A DNA stretch of 52,798 nucleotides, taken from positions 1 to 52,798 of the forward strand of contig NZ_JADQDD010000009.1 in assembly GCF_019263595.1 (NCBI RefSeq), read 5' to 3'. Positions 23,689 to 32,615 of the stretch are shown here, in pieces (the first letter of the stretch is position 1; each line of letters opens with the position of its first letter). Under the pieces are notes generated by a model. It had not been told where the DNA came from. It saw nothing but the letters and a program-made list of their open reading frames with translations, and searched no databases. Origin of the DNA: Pseudonocardia sp. KRD291 (GTDB lineage: Bacteria; Actinomycetota; Actinomycetes; Mycobacteriales; Pseudonocardiaceae). Made by a program: the position numbers and the translations under genes.

Positions 23689-25233
23689 TTGTACGACACG
23701 ATCGTGATCGGGGCGGGGTCCGCGGGTGCGGCCGTCGCCTCCCGGCTCACCGAGGACGAGCACCGACGCGTGCTGGTGCTCGAGGCGGGGCCCGACTACC
23801 GCTCCGCCGACGCGTCCGAGGGCCTGCGGAGCATCGAGCCGGGCAGGATCAGGCTGGCGATCGAGCTGGCGAACTCGCACACCTTCCCGAACCTGCAGGC
23901 CACGAGGTCGAGAGTGCAGGGCCCGATGACCTACGTCCGGGGACGCGGAGTGGGCGGGAGCTCGGCGATCAACGGGCTGTTCGCGATCCGTCCGACCGTG
24001 GACGACCTCGACGGCTGGGCGGCCCGCGGCTGCACCGGGTGGGGCTACGACGACGTGCTGCCCCTGCTGAACACGCTCGAGAACGACCAGGACTTCGCCG
24101 GCGAGGCCTACCACGGCGCCGATGGCCCGACACCGGTGATCCGGCCGCGCCGCGAGGACTTCGCGACGGTCGAGTCGGCCCTCGACGGCATCACCGAGCG
24201 CATGGGCCACCCGTGGGCGCCGGACCACAACGCGCCCGGCTCGACCGGCGTCTCGCCGTACGCGTTCACCAGCTTCGGGCGGTACCGGGTCTCGACCAAC
24301 GACGCGTACCTCGAACCGGCCCGCGACCGTCCCGGCCTGGAGGTCGTGGGCGACGCGCTGGTCGACCGGATCCTGTTCTCCGGCCACCGGGCGGTCGGGG
24401 TGAGCGCGGTCGTCGGCGGGGAGCGGACCGAGTTCCGGGCGGCCGAGATCGTGCTCTGCGCCGGAGCGATCCACTCACCGGCGGTCCTGCAGCGCTCCGG
24501 CGTCGGCCCGGCTGCGGACCTGCGGGAGCTGGGCATCGACCCGGTCGCCGACCTCCCGGTCGGGCACGGTCTGCAGGACCACCCCGGGATCACGATGGTG
24601 CTCGCGATGGACGAGCCGCCGGACTTCGGGACCCGGCCGCAACGCGGGCAGCTGTGCCTGCGCTTCACCACCGGCGTCGGCGACGAGACCAACGACGCGA
24701 TGATCGCGACGCCGGGCGCGCTCGGCATCGGCGTCCCGGCCGCCGGGATCATCGGCTGGGGCAACCGGGTCACCTCGACCGGGCGGGTCCGGCTGGCCGG
24801 CACCGATCCCACCCTCGACCCGAGGGTCGACTTCAACATGCTCTCCGACCCCGACGACATGCGCCGCTTCCGCGCCGTCGTCGACGAGCTGCGCTCCTTC
24901 GCCGCACAGCCGGAGCTGCGCAAGATCGCCGCCGCGATCATGCTCGGCGGGGACATGGTCGATCCCGCCACGACGATGTCGGACCGCGAGTTCGCCGAGT
25001 TCGCCCTGGCCAACGTCATCGACACGGTGCACGCGAGCGGGTCCTGCCGGATGGGTGACCCGGGCGACCCGGACGTCGTCGTCGACCCGCACGGCCGCGT
25101 CCTGGGCCTCGACGGGCTGCGGGTCGCCGACGCGAGCGTCTTCCCGTGGGTGACGCGGGCGAACACCAACCTCACCGCGATCCTCGTCGGCGAGAAGATC
25201 GCGCAGTCGATACGTCAGGGGGACGACGCCTGA
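23689..25233 (+). CDS. GMC-family oxidoreductase (choline dehydrogenase-like)
   Basis: A 514-residue FAD enzyme of the glucose-methanol-choline family. FAD motif VIGAGSAGAAVASRL at 6-20, LVLEAGP; GMC signature 1 around YVRGRGVGGSSAINGLFAIR; signature 2 LCAGAIHSPAVLQRSGVGPA; HGLQDHPG; active-site block VHASGSCRMGDPGDPDVVVD and TRANTNLTAILVGEKIA. The TTG start at 23689 is chosen because CAGGGAG lies 7 bases upstream and the FAD motif then starts at residue 6. It oxidises an unknown primary alcohol. In actinomycetes one GMC branch (MftG) serves mycofactocin; nothing in the local context proves that here. Confidence 0.93.
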   Translation: MYDTIVIGAGSAGAAVASRLTEDEHRRVLVLEAGPDYRSADASEGLRSIEPGRIRLAIELANSHTFPNLQATRSRVQGPMTYVRGRGVGGSSAINGLFAIRPTVDDLDGWAARGCTGWGYDDVLPLLNTLENDQDFAGEAYHGADGPTPVIRPRREDFATVESALDGITERMGHPWAPDHNAPGSTGVSPYAFTSFGRYRVSTNDAYLEPARDRPGLEVVGDALVDRILFSGHRAVGVSAVVGGERTEFRAAEIVLCAGAIHSPAVLQRSGVGPAADLRELGIDPVADLPVGHGLQDHPGITMVLAMDEPPDFGTRPQRGQLCLRFTTGVGDETNDAMIATPGALGIGVPAAGIIGWGNRVTSTGRVRLAGTDPTLDPRVDFNMLSDPDDMRRFRAVVDELRSFAAQPELRKIAAAIMLGGDMVDPATTMSDREFAEFALANVIDTVHASGSCRMGDPGDPDVVVDPHGRVLGLDGLRVADASVFPWVTRANTNLTAILVGEKIAQSIRQGDDA

Positions 25234-25257
25234 CGTATCGGCCCGGGGACGCCGCGG

Positions 25258-28200
25258 TCAGCGTGGTTCGAGGTGCCCGAACCGGTGCCGGGTGCGGCTG
25301 ATCGCCTGCTCGCGCAGCACGGTCAGCAGCTCGCGGCGTCCGTCGAGAAGGACGGCGGAGTCCAGGACGGACGCCCCGGCCCCGGCCGCGGCCACCCGCA
25401 GCTCGTCCGGCACCGCGCCCAGCGCCCGGATCCGCTCACCCGGCTCAGGGGTCAGGTCCGGTCCGCGGTGCACGGCACCGGGCAGTGCCCCGTCCGGGAC
25501 ACCGGGCCCGTGCAGGCGCACCGGGACCCCGGCGCTCGCCGCGGCGAGCAGCACCCGCAGCACGTCCGCCCGGCGCGCCCCGTCCCCGGCCCACAGGGTC
25601 AGCGACGGCAACGGCCGGTAGCGGAACACGTTGCTCTCCGCGGCCAGCCCGGTCGGGTCGTGCTCGACGGAGAACTCGGCGCGCCAGGCGGCGGCGTCGG
25701 ACGCGGCGGCCCGGCGCAGCCGGTCCCGGTCCGCCGGGTCCAGGTCGGCGGCCGCGGCGAGCACCCGGTCGGCTGCCGGGCCGGACGCGGCTTCCTCTCC
25801 GGCCGGTGCGGCCGGGGCGTCGTGCCAGGTGCCGAACTGGGCCACGTAGTTGGGCCCGCCGGGCTTCGCGCCCGGGCCCAGCACCGAGCCGTTCCAGCCG
25901 CCGAACGACTGGCGCGCCACGATCGCGCCGGTGATGTGCCGGTTGACGTAGGCATTGCCGACCTCGACCCGGTCGAGCCAGTGGGCGATCTCGTCCTCGT
26001 CGAGGGATGCGATGCCGCCGGTGAGGCCGTAGCCGGTGCCGTTCTGCCAGTCGATGGCCTGGTCGAGGTCGCGGGCGGCCATCAGCCCGACTACCGGCCC
26101 GAAGCACTCCGTGCGGTGGAACCAGGACCCCGGCGAGACCCACGCGCGCACTCCCGGGCTCCACAGCCGCTCGCCGAGCCGCCGCGGGCGCACCAGCCAC
26201 CGCTCACCCGGCTCCAGGGTGGTCAGCGCGCGGTGCAGCTTCTCCGGCGGCTCGTCGATCAGCGGGCCCATCGTGGCCGCCAGGTCGGTGCCGGGGCCGA
26301 CCTGCAGCGACCGGACGGCGTCGACGAGCTGGCGCCGCAGCCGCCGTCCGGTCGCGGAGCCGGTCGCGGCCGGCCCGACCAGGATCGCCAGTGACGCCGC
26401 CGAGCACTTCTGGCCGGCGTGCCCGAACGCGGAGCGGACGAGGTCGGCGACGGCCAGGTCCGGGTCGGCGGCCGGGGTGATCACCAGCGCGTTCTTGCCG
26501 CTGGTCTCGGCGACCAGGTTCAGGTCGGGGCGCCAGGACCGGAACAGCGCCGCCGTCTCCGACGCCCCGGTCAGCACCACCCGGTCGATCTCCGGGTGGG
26601 TGACGAGCCGGCGTCCGGCGTCGGCCTCGTCGGTGGGCAGCAGCTGCAGCGCGTCGCGGGGGATCCCGCCGCGGTGCAGCGCCGCCACCCCGGCCTCGGC
26701 GCAGGCCTGCACCTGGGGCGCGGGCTTGAGCAGCACCGGCGCGCCGGCCGCGAGCGCGGCCAGGGCGCCACCCAGCGGGATCGCGACCGGGAAGTTCCAC
26801 GGCGGCGCGACCGCGACGACCCGGCCCGGGGTGAACGGGGCGCCGTCGAGCTCGGTCGCGCGCTCGGCGTAGTACGCGGCGAAGTCGATCGCCTCGGAGA
26901 TCTCCGGGTCGGCCTCGGCGACCGTCTTGCCGCCCTCGGCGATCATCACCGCGAGCAGGGTGCCGCGGGCGGCGGCCAGCGCACGGGCGGCCCGGCGCAG
27001 GACCGCGGCCCGCTCCGCGGCCGGGACGTCGCGCCAGCCGGACCCGGCCGCCCGGCGCACGGCCGCGTCGACCTCGGCCGGGTCGGTGACGACCGCGGTC
27101 CGACGGACGGCCACGCCCGGCCCGCTCCCTCCGGTCGCCACCGCGGCCTCGGCCGCCCGGCGCGCCCACACCCGGTTGGCCGGCAGCGACGGGTCGGTGT
27201 CGGGCTCGTTGCCGAACCCCGGCGGGACCGGGCCCTCGGGCATCGGCCCGTCCGCGCCGACCGGCGCCTGCACCGTCCGGTCCTGGGTGCGGTGCGGGGT
27301 GTCGGCGACGGCGTCGCGGTCCCGGACCGAGGCCAGGAACCGGTCCAGGTAGGACGACGGCCCGGCGTCCGGCGCGAACAGCGTGTAGAGGTAGCCCTCC
27401 GGTGACGCGTTCTCCTCCAGCCGCCGGACCAGGTAGGACACCGCGGTGTCGAAGTCGCCGCGGTGCACGACCGGGGTGTAGAGCACCAGCTTCGAGCCCG
27501 GCCCGGACTCCGGGAGGTCCCCGGCGACGGCCCGGGCGAACGCGGGCGCCATGCCCTGCAGCATCTCCAGGTCGAGCTGCCCGCGCGCGCCGCGTGCCTG
27601 CGCCAGCTCCAGCGCGAGCGCGACGTGGTGCAGGTGGTGCGAGGCGACACCGAGCCGCAGCGCGTGCCGCCCGTCGACCGCGGCGCCGCCAGGAACCCGG
27701 TGCCCGCCGATCGCGCGGTCGAGCAGCCGGACGTAGTTGGCGTCGACCTCGGCCTTCGTCGCGTACGGAGCCTGCGGCCAGTCGTGCACACCCGCGTCGA
27801 CCCGCTCCATCGCCAGGTTGGCGCCCTTGACCAGTCGGACCTTGACCGGCGCGCCACCGTCGGCGGCGCGGCGCGCGGCGAACCGGCCGAGCTCGTCCAG
27901 GGCGGCGACCGAGTCCGGCAGGTAGGCCTGCAGCACGATCCCGGCCGGGAGGTCGCGGAACTCCGGACGCGAGAGCAGCGCGGTGAACAGCGCGACGGTC
28001 AGGTGCAGGTCCTTGTACTCCTCCATGTCCAGGTTCACGAAGACGCCGTGCTCGCGGGCCGCGCGGTAGAGCGGCAGCAGACGCTCCACGAGCCGGTCCC
28101 GGTTCCCCTCCAGGTCCCACGGCACCAGCTGCGACGCCACCGAGGAGGCCTTCACCGACACGTGGTCGACGCCCGGGCGGCGCAGCAGCGCGATCGTGCG

Positions 28201-28758
28201 CGCCAGGCGGCGGTCCGCCTCGCCCTCGCCGAGCACCGCCTCACCGAGCAGGTTGAGGTTGAGCCGGTGCCCCTGCGCCGCGGCGGCGTCGAGGCGCCGC
28301 GCCAGTGCGCGCCCGCCGGCGTCGACGATCAGGTGGCCGACCAGGCTGCGCAGCCGGGCCCTCGCCGCCGGGACGACGACGTGCGGCAGCATCGGCGCGA
28401 GACGGCCCCCGGCCCGCAGGAGCAGCCGATCGAGGCCGCCGACGAACGACGGCAGGTCCGCGCCGGCACCGGCGAGGCGGGCCAGCTCGCGGGCGGCGAC
28501 CCGGTCGTCGGCGGGCCGGGCGACCCGGTCGACGAACCGCATCGTGAAGTCCACCCCGGCCGGGTCGTGCATCAGCGCCGCGAGCCGCGCCGTCGGGTCC
28601 CGGTCCGCGCGGCCCGCGTCGCCTGCGGGATCGGAGCCGGTCTGCTCGGTCCACCGGCGCACGCGCTCGACGACGGAGGGGACGAGGTCGTCGGGCACAG
28701 TGCTCCCTGCGGTGGCGGAGCTCCCGGCGGTGGCGGACGACGTGGCGCGCTCGGTCAT
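25258..28758 (-). CDS. putA: Bifunctional proline dehydrogenase / L-glutamate gamma-semialdehyde dehydrogenase
   Basis: A 1166-residue protein oxidising proline to glutamate in two steps. The FAD proline dehydrogenase domain (about 40-480) contains VSVKASSVASQL, FVNLDMEEYKDLHLT, VLQAYLPDS, RLVKGANLAMERV and GVASHHLHHVALAL. The NAD aldehyde dehydrogenase domain (about 560-1010) contains VAPPWNFPVAIPLGGALAAL, VVLTGASETAALF, AETSGKNALVIT and the nucleophile Cys785 in FGHAGQKCSAAS. A C-terminal region of about 150 residues follows. There is no ribbon-helix-helix domain at the N terminus, so unlike the enterobacterial protein it cannot repress itself; the divergent AraC gene is the probable regulator. 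ATG at 28758 is preferred over GTG at 28779. Confidence 0.96.
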   Translation of the reverse strand: MTERATSSATAGSSATAGSTVPDDLVPSVVERVRRWTEQTGSDPAGDAGRADRDPTARLAALMHDPAGVDFTMRFVDRVARPADDRVAARELARLAGAGADLPSFVGGLDRLLLRAGGRLAPMLPHVVVPAARARLRSLVGHLIVDAGGRALARRLDAAAAQGHRLNLNLLGEAVLGEGEADRRLARTIALLRRPGVDHVSVKASSVASQLVPWDLEGNRDRLVERLLPLYRAAREHGVFVNLDMEEYKDLHLTVALFTALLSRPEFRDLPAGIVLQAYLPDSVAALDELGRFAARRAADGGAPVKVRLVKGANLAMERVDAGVHDWPQAPYATKAEVDANYVRLLDRAIGGHRVPGGAAVDGRHALRLGVASHHLHHVALALELAQARGARGQLDLEMLQGMAPAFARAVAGDLPESGPGSKLVLYTPVVHRGDFDTAVSYLVRRLEENASPEGYLYTLFAPDAGPSSYLDRFLASVRDRDAVADTPHRTQDRTVQAPVGADGPMPEGPVPPGFGNEPDTDPSLPANRVWARRAAEAAVATGGSGPGVAVRRTAVVTDPAEVDAAVRRAAGSGWRDVPAAERAAVLRRAARALAAARGTLLAVMIAEGGKTVAEADPEISEAIDFAAYYAERATELDGAPFTPGRVVAVAPPWNFPVAIPLGGALAALAAGAPVLLKPAPQVQACAEAGVAALHRGGIPRDALQLLPTDEADAGRRLVTHPEIDRVVLTGASETAALFRSWRPDLNLVAETSGKNALVITPAADPDLAVADLVRSAFGHAGQKCSAASLAILVGPAATGSATGRRLRRQLVDAVRSLQVGPGTDLAATMGPLIDEPPEKLHRALTTLEPGERWLVRPRRLGERLWSPGVRAWVSPGSWFHRTECFGPVVGLMAARDLDQAIDWQNGTGYGLTGGIASLDEDEIAHWLDRVEVGNAYVNRHITGAIVARQSFGGWNGSVLGPGAKPGGPNYVAQFGTWHDAPAAPAGEEAASGPAADRVLAAAADLDPADRDRLRRAAASDAAAWRAEFSVEHDPTGLAAESNVFRYRPLPSLTLWAGDGARRADVLRVLLAAASAGVPVRLHGPGVPDGALPGAVHRGPDLTPEPGERIRALGAVPDELRVAAAGAGASVLDSAVLLDGRRELLTVLREQAISRTRHRFGHLEPR

Positions 28759-28857
28759 GAAGCAAGCATCCTCACCCACGCGGGGTCCGTCTTGTCTTCG
28801 TCCGACGCGCCCCCCGTGGCCGTGTTACCAGGCCCGGCCGTGCGGCAGGCTCACGGT

Positions 28858-29574
28858 GTGGATGCCTTCTCGGACCGGGGCGCGGCGGTGCTGGTCGATC
28901 TGTTCGGTGAGCTGACCGGCGTCATGTTCTGCGCCAAGGACCTCAGCGGCTGCTACACCGCCGTCAACGACGCGTTCGCCCGGCGGGCCGGTGAGCGCAG
29001 CAGCAGCGGCGTCGTGGGCAAGCGGGCGGTCGACCTGTTCGTCCCCGCACTGGCCCAGCGCTACGAGGAGCAGGACGCCGCGGTCATCGCGCACGGCAGG
29101 CCGCTGCGGCACGAGCTCGAGCTCATCCGCCGTTTCAACGGCACCCCCGGCTGGTACCTGACGGCGAAGTTCCCGCTGCACGACTCCGCCGGTGCGGTCG
29201 CCGGGGTGGTGAGCGTGTCCGAGGACATGCGCAGCGCGCTCGAGTCCGACCCGGCGATGCCGGCACTCAACCGCGTGGTCGACCTCGTCGGCGCGCGCGT
29301 GTCCAGCCCGCCCCGGCTCCCGGAGATGGCGGCGGCCGCGGGGTGCTCACCGACCGTCCTGGAGCGGCGCATGCGCCGGGTCTTCGGCCTGGCCCCGAGC
29401 CAGTTCGTCCTGAAGACGCGCATCGACCACGCCCGCACGCTGCTCGCGGAGTCGGCCATGACCCTGGCCGAGATCGCCCAGGAGTGCGGCTTCCACGACC
29501 AGCCTGCGTTCACCCGCCAGTTCGCCCGCCTGGCCGGTGAGACCCCGGGCCAGTACCGCCGCCGTCTGCGGTGA
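28858..29574 (+). CDS. PAS-domain AraC-family regulator, probably of putA
   Basis: A 238-residue transcription factor. The N-terminal half (about 8-115) is PAS-like: LTGVMFCAKDLSGCYTAVND, AFARRAG, GKRAVDLFVP, ELELIRRFNGTPGWYLTAKF and VAGVVSVSEDM. The C-terminal half (about 135-238) is an AraC-type double helix-turn-helix: PEMAAAAGCSPTVLERRMRR, FVLKTRIDHARTLLAESAMT and LAEIAQECGFHDQPAFTRQF. GTG at 28858 is chosen because it puts the PAS domain at the N terminus; earlier in-frame starts exist. It is divergent from putA with 99 bases between, the usual arrangement for a dedicated activator. The ligand is presumably proline or a product, by inference. Confidence 0.9.
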   Translation: MDAFSDRGAAVLVDLFGELTGVMFCAKDLSGCYTAVNDAFARRAGERSSSGVVGKRAVDLFVPALAQRYEEQDAAVIAHGRPLRHELELIRRFNGTPGWYLTAKFPLHDSAGAVAGVVSVSEDMRSALESDPAMPALNRVVDLVGARVSSPPRLPEMAAAAGCSPTVLERRMRRVFGLAPSQFVLKTRIDHARTLLAESAMTLAEIAQECGFHDQPAFTRQFARLAGETPGQYRRRLR

Positions 29575-29593
29575 GCCACCGGATCCTCCGGTG

Positions 29594-30598
29594 TCAGCGT
29601 CCGGCGCCGAGCAGGACTCCCGTGACCAGCAGCAGTGCGCAGATCACCAGATGGACGGCACGGTGTTCGGCGAGGATCGCGATGAACTCGCGGATCGTGG
29701 CGCTGGGCCAGTAGTAGCGGGCCGTGGCCGCCCCGAGGACCTGGCCGTTCAGTCCGGCTCGTCGCGCCATGAGTGCGGCGCGGAAGACGTGGTAGTCGTT
29801 CGTGACCACCACGCAGCGGTGGTCGGGCGCGTGCCGGGCCATGATCGTCCTGCTGTAGCGGAGGTTCTCCAGTGTCGTGGTGGACAGCGTCTCCCGGAGG
29901 ATCGATTCCGGTGGCACGCCGTGCGCGGCGAGGTAGTCGGCCATGGCCTCGGCTTCGGCGACCGGCTCGTCGGCTCCCTTGCCGCCGGAGGTGAGCAGGA
30001 CGGGGGCGCCGCCCTCGCGGATCGCCTCGTCCCGTAGCGACATCGCCTTGTGCAGCCGTGCGGCGAGCAGGGGCGGGACCTGTCCCCTGATCAGCCCGGA
30101 TCCGAGTACGACGACGAAGTCGATGCCGGGCCGGGCGGCGATCCGGGCGTACACGACGGCGTAGAGCAGGAAGCTGCAGAACAGGAACCCGAGGTAGACC
30201 GCGACGAGCAGGACGGCGATCGTGATCGGCCCGATGATGCGGTCGTTCGTGGAGTAGACGAACACCAGGAGGGACAGGACGACGAGACAGGCGAGCCCGG
30301 CGAGCAACGACAGGAGGTTCGCCGGGCGCCTGCCCTCTCTGCGGATCATCGTGACGCCGTTGACCAGGAGGAAGCCCGTGAGCACGATCACCGCGAGCAG
30401 CGCGGTGAGAGCACCGAGGACCGTGACGACATCGAGCACCCCGACCTCGAAGCGTGACACGTCGCCGAGCAGCCCGAGACCGAGGCACACGAGCGCCAGC
30501 CCGAGCAGTACCGCGTTGCGGAAGCGCCGACGCTCACGGACCGTGCCGATCACGAAGGCCAGGACGAACAGTGCGGAGAAGGCGTAGAGGAGATGCAT
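29594..30598 (-). CDS. YdcF/DUF218-family membrane protein
   Basis: A 334-residue protein. Residues 1-150 hold about four or five membrane helices (MHLLYAFSALFVLAFVIGTV, AVLLGLALVCLGLGLLG, ALLAVIVLTGFLLVNGV, LSLLAGLACLVVLSLLVFV). The C-terminal domain is DUF218: FVVVLGSGLIRGQVPPLLAA, LLTSGGKGADEPVAEAEAMA, STTTLENLRYSRTI and VVTNDYHVFRAALMARRAG, and a last helix ends the protein. DUF218 proteins are linked to envelope processes such as vancomycin resistance (SanA), without a settled reaction. ATG at 30598 follows the preceding gene's stop by 4 bases, so the two are co-transcribed. Confidence 0.92.
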   Translation of the reverse strand: MHLLYAFSALFVLAFVIGTVRERRRFRNAVLLGLALVCLGLGLLGDVSRFEVGVLDVVTVLGALTALLAVIVLTGFLLVNGVTMIRREGRRPANLLSLLAGLACLVVLSLLVFVYSTNDRIIGPITIAVLLVAVYLGFLFCSFLLYAVVYARIAARPGIDFVVVLGSGLIRGQVPPLLAARLHKAMSLRDEAIREGGAPVLLTSGGKGADEPVAEAEAMADYLAAHGVPPESILRETLSTTTLENLRYSRTIMARHAPDHRCVVVTNDYHVFRAALMARRAGLNGQVLGAATARYYWPSATIREFIAILAEHRAVHLVICALLLVTGVLLGAGR

Positions 30599-30602
30599 GC
30601 GC

Positions 30603-31148
30603 TCACCCGGAGCCGACGGCGCGGTGCAGGGACCGGGAGCGGAACATCCAACCCGCCGCCGCGGCGAGGACGAGGTACACGACGACGTAGACGACGTTCG
30701 CCACCGAGGCGCCGGTGTCGAGCGGGCCTTCCGCGGCGCTGCCGGCGGATGCGATCGACGGGATCGCGTTCCAGGTCGTGTGGAACGCACACGACGCCCA
30801 CAACCCGCCCCCGGACAGCGCGATGAACGCCAGCAGTAGCCCGAGCGCGACCGCGGTCGCCACACCGGCCACGACGCCGAGCGCGGGGCGGCGTACCCGG
30901 AAACCGAGGTCGGCGACGCCGTGTGCGGTCCGCAGCCGTAGCCACACCGCCGGCGCGACCGCCGGGGGTGCGAAGGCCACGACGTTCGACAGGGCCAGCG
31001 CCGGCCAGCCCGCATCCGGCAGGCCGAGCACCGCGTTCACGCCGAGCCACAGGCCCTGGCCGGTGGCGAGGAGCGCGACGACGAGAACGGTCGCGCCCGA
31101 CACCCGTGGCCACCGACCCGCGGCGCGATCCTGCGAACCGGACTGCAC
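30603..31148 (-). CDS. CPBP-like membrane protein lacking the EExxxR protease motif
   Basis: A 181-residue, roughly five-helix membrane protein. GLWASCAFHTTWNAIPSIAS near residue 113 resembles the third conserved motif of CPBP (CAAX/Abi) intramembrane proteases, with the His and Asn of that motif. The first motif, EExxxR, which supplies the catalytic glutamates, is absent: the helix before this motif passes directly from RVRRPALGVVAG to the His motif. The protein is also shorter than typical members. It is therefore either a degenerate CPBP or a distant relative without protease activity. GTG at 31148 follows GGGGAGGTG. It is coupled to the YdcF gene. Confidence 0.6.
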   Translation of the reverse strand: MQSGSQDRAAGRWPRVSGATVLVVALLATGQGLWLGVNAVLGLPDAGWPALALSNVVAFAPPAVAPAVWLRLRTAHGVADLGFRVRRPALGVVAGVATAVALGLLLAFIALSGGGLWASCAFHTTWNAIPSIASAGSAAEGPLDTGASVANVVYVVVYLVLAAAAGWMFRSRSLHRAVGSG

Positions 31149-31176
31149 CGGCGCACCTCCCCGATCCGTCCGAGTC

Positions 31177-31197
31177 GACCGTCCGAACCGGACAGTC
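31177..31197. promoter_or_regulatory. 21-bp inverted repeat, TetR-type operator candidate
   Basis: GACCGTCCG-AAC-CGGACAGTC is an inverted repeat of 9-base arms with one mismatch, 28 bases upstream of the CPBP-like gene. The form resembles TetR-family operators in actinomycetes. No TetR gene is in the window. Confidence 0.5.
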
Positions 31198-31275
31198 CTG
31201 TCTAGGCGATCTTTGGGAACATAGCCGGGACCGACGCCCGGGCCGGGCGGACGACACCTGGACGAGGGACAGGGC

Positions 31276-32326
31276 TCACCCGGTCCAGCGCTCGCGCACA
31301 GCGTCCGGGCCCCGAGCCCGGCGCGCTCGGGCCGGCTGCCGCATCGGCGCGGGCGACCACCAGCTGACGGTGCGCAACACCCACTCCGCCGGGCCGTAGC
31401 GGAACCGGGTCGTCCACCATCGGCCGGCCAGGACCTGCCCCACCACGATCACGCAGGCCAGGACCAGTGCCACCCCGTAGCTGTCACCGTCGGCGAGCCC
31501 GAGCGGGCCGGTGGCGGCGGCGACCACGAGCGTCGCGGACAGGTAGTTGGTCAGGGACAGTCGTCCCAGCGGTGCGAGCACACCGGACAGAACGGCCCCG
31601 AGACGGCCGTGGAGCAGCAGGACCAGACCCGCACAGTAGGTGACGGCGAGCGCTAGGCCTGCGATCGCGGAGACGCGGCTGAACCCGCTGTTCGCGATGT
31701 CGCCCACCTGCAGGACGAGCAGCGGGACGGTGAGCGCCACCGCGCCGACGAGCACGAGCGTCCACCGCCACCGGACCGGCCGGTCCAGCGCAGCGGGTAG
31801 CCCGTAGCGCGCCGACGCCAGGCCCAGCAGAAACAGTCCGGGAACGAGCCCGAGTCCCGCGATGCCCGCGACGAGCGGCACCGCGGTACCGGCCAGCCCG
31901 CCGAGCAGGACCACCACGCGCGGCAGCCAGGTTGCCGGGAGCAGTACCACGAGACCGACGAGTGCGTAGGGCAGCAATGCTTCCCCGGGCTGCAGCAGCT
32001 GGTGTGCTGCTCCGATCACCCCGAGGGTCAGCAGCCGCCTGAGCAGGACCACCCTCGGACGCTCCGTGCGCCCGACCGCCCGATCGACGATCAGCGCGGT
32101 GCTCAGGCCGAACAGGAACGAGAACAACGGGAAGAAGCGCTCCTGGACCAGGAGGTCGAGCCACTGGTCGGCGGCTCCCCGCCGTGGGCGTCATCGCGGC
32201 GATCGACGGGAGGTTGACCAGCAGGATCCCGCACAGTGCGACACCGCGCAGGGCGTCCAGCGTGTCGATGCGCCCGGGGCCGGGGTGGGTGTGACGGGCG
32301 ACCGTTGTCGGCGAGAGGGTGGGCAC
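31276..32326 (-). pseudogene. DUF418-family membrane protein disrupted by a single-base frameshift
   Basis: Two overlapping minus-strand frames together make one DUF418 protein. The first, from GTG at 32326, encodes RIDTLDALRGVALCGILLVN and LPSIAAMTPTAG, the classical N terminus. The next frame carries AADQWLDLLVQERFFPLFSF, then FLFGLSTALIVDRAVG, about six membrane helices, and the DUF418 C-terminal pattern GRLSLTNYLSATLVV and WWTTRFRYGPAEWVLRTVSW. The switch falls at a run of four C on the plus strand (32177-32180). Removing one base restores an unbroken protein of about 349 residues. This is either a real inactivating mutation or a homopolymer sequencing error. DUF418 proteins are transporters or envelope proteins of unknown function. 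Confidence 0.87.
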
Positions 32327-32330
32327 GAGA

Positions 32331-32456
32331 TCATGATGCGTACCCGGGGACGTCCAGGGCTTCGGCTCGGAGACCGATCTCGTGGGCCGACGGCTCGTCC
32401 TTCCGGCCGAGGTCGTACCGCCGCCGGCCGGTGTCGGTGCCGATCGCCTCGTGCAC
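32331..32456 (-). other. Possible 41-codon small gene or remnant before the DUF418 gene
   Basis: A minus-strand frame from GTG at 32456 to TGA at 32331 encodes VHEAIGTDTGRRRYDLGRKD and more, ending DVPGYAS, with mostly G/C third positions. It stops 4 bases before the DUF418 start. No ribosome binding site is convincing and no family is recognised. It could be a leftover C terminus or a short leader gene. The remaining sequence up to 32615 shows nothing else. Confidence 0.2.
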
Positions 32457-32615
32457 GGGTGCTCCGCCCTGCCGGAGGCCGGCCTACGCGCTCATCCGGT
32501 CGTCAGGACGTGACCGTGATCGGTCGTCGGCGGTAACTCCGGCGGGCCGGAGGTGGAACACTCGGGGAGGGATTGGCGTCCACCTCTGACATGGCACAGG
32601 GAGACTGCGATCGGC

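Noticed and set aside
17093-25233. Assignment of either GMC enzyme as MftG
   Set aside because: Both have general GMC motifs, but nothing in the neighbourhood ties them to mycofactocin and I cannot run a tree.
32177-32180. Programmed frameshift in the DUF418 gene
   Set aside because: No slippery heptamer, downstream pseudoknot or internal ribosome binding site is evident; DUF418 genes are not known to use frameshifting.
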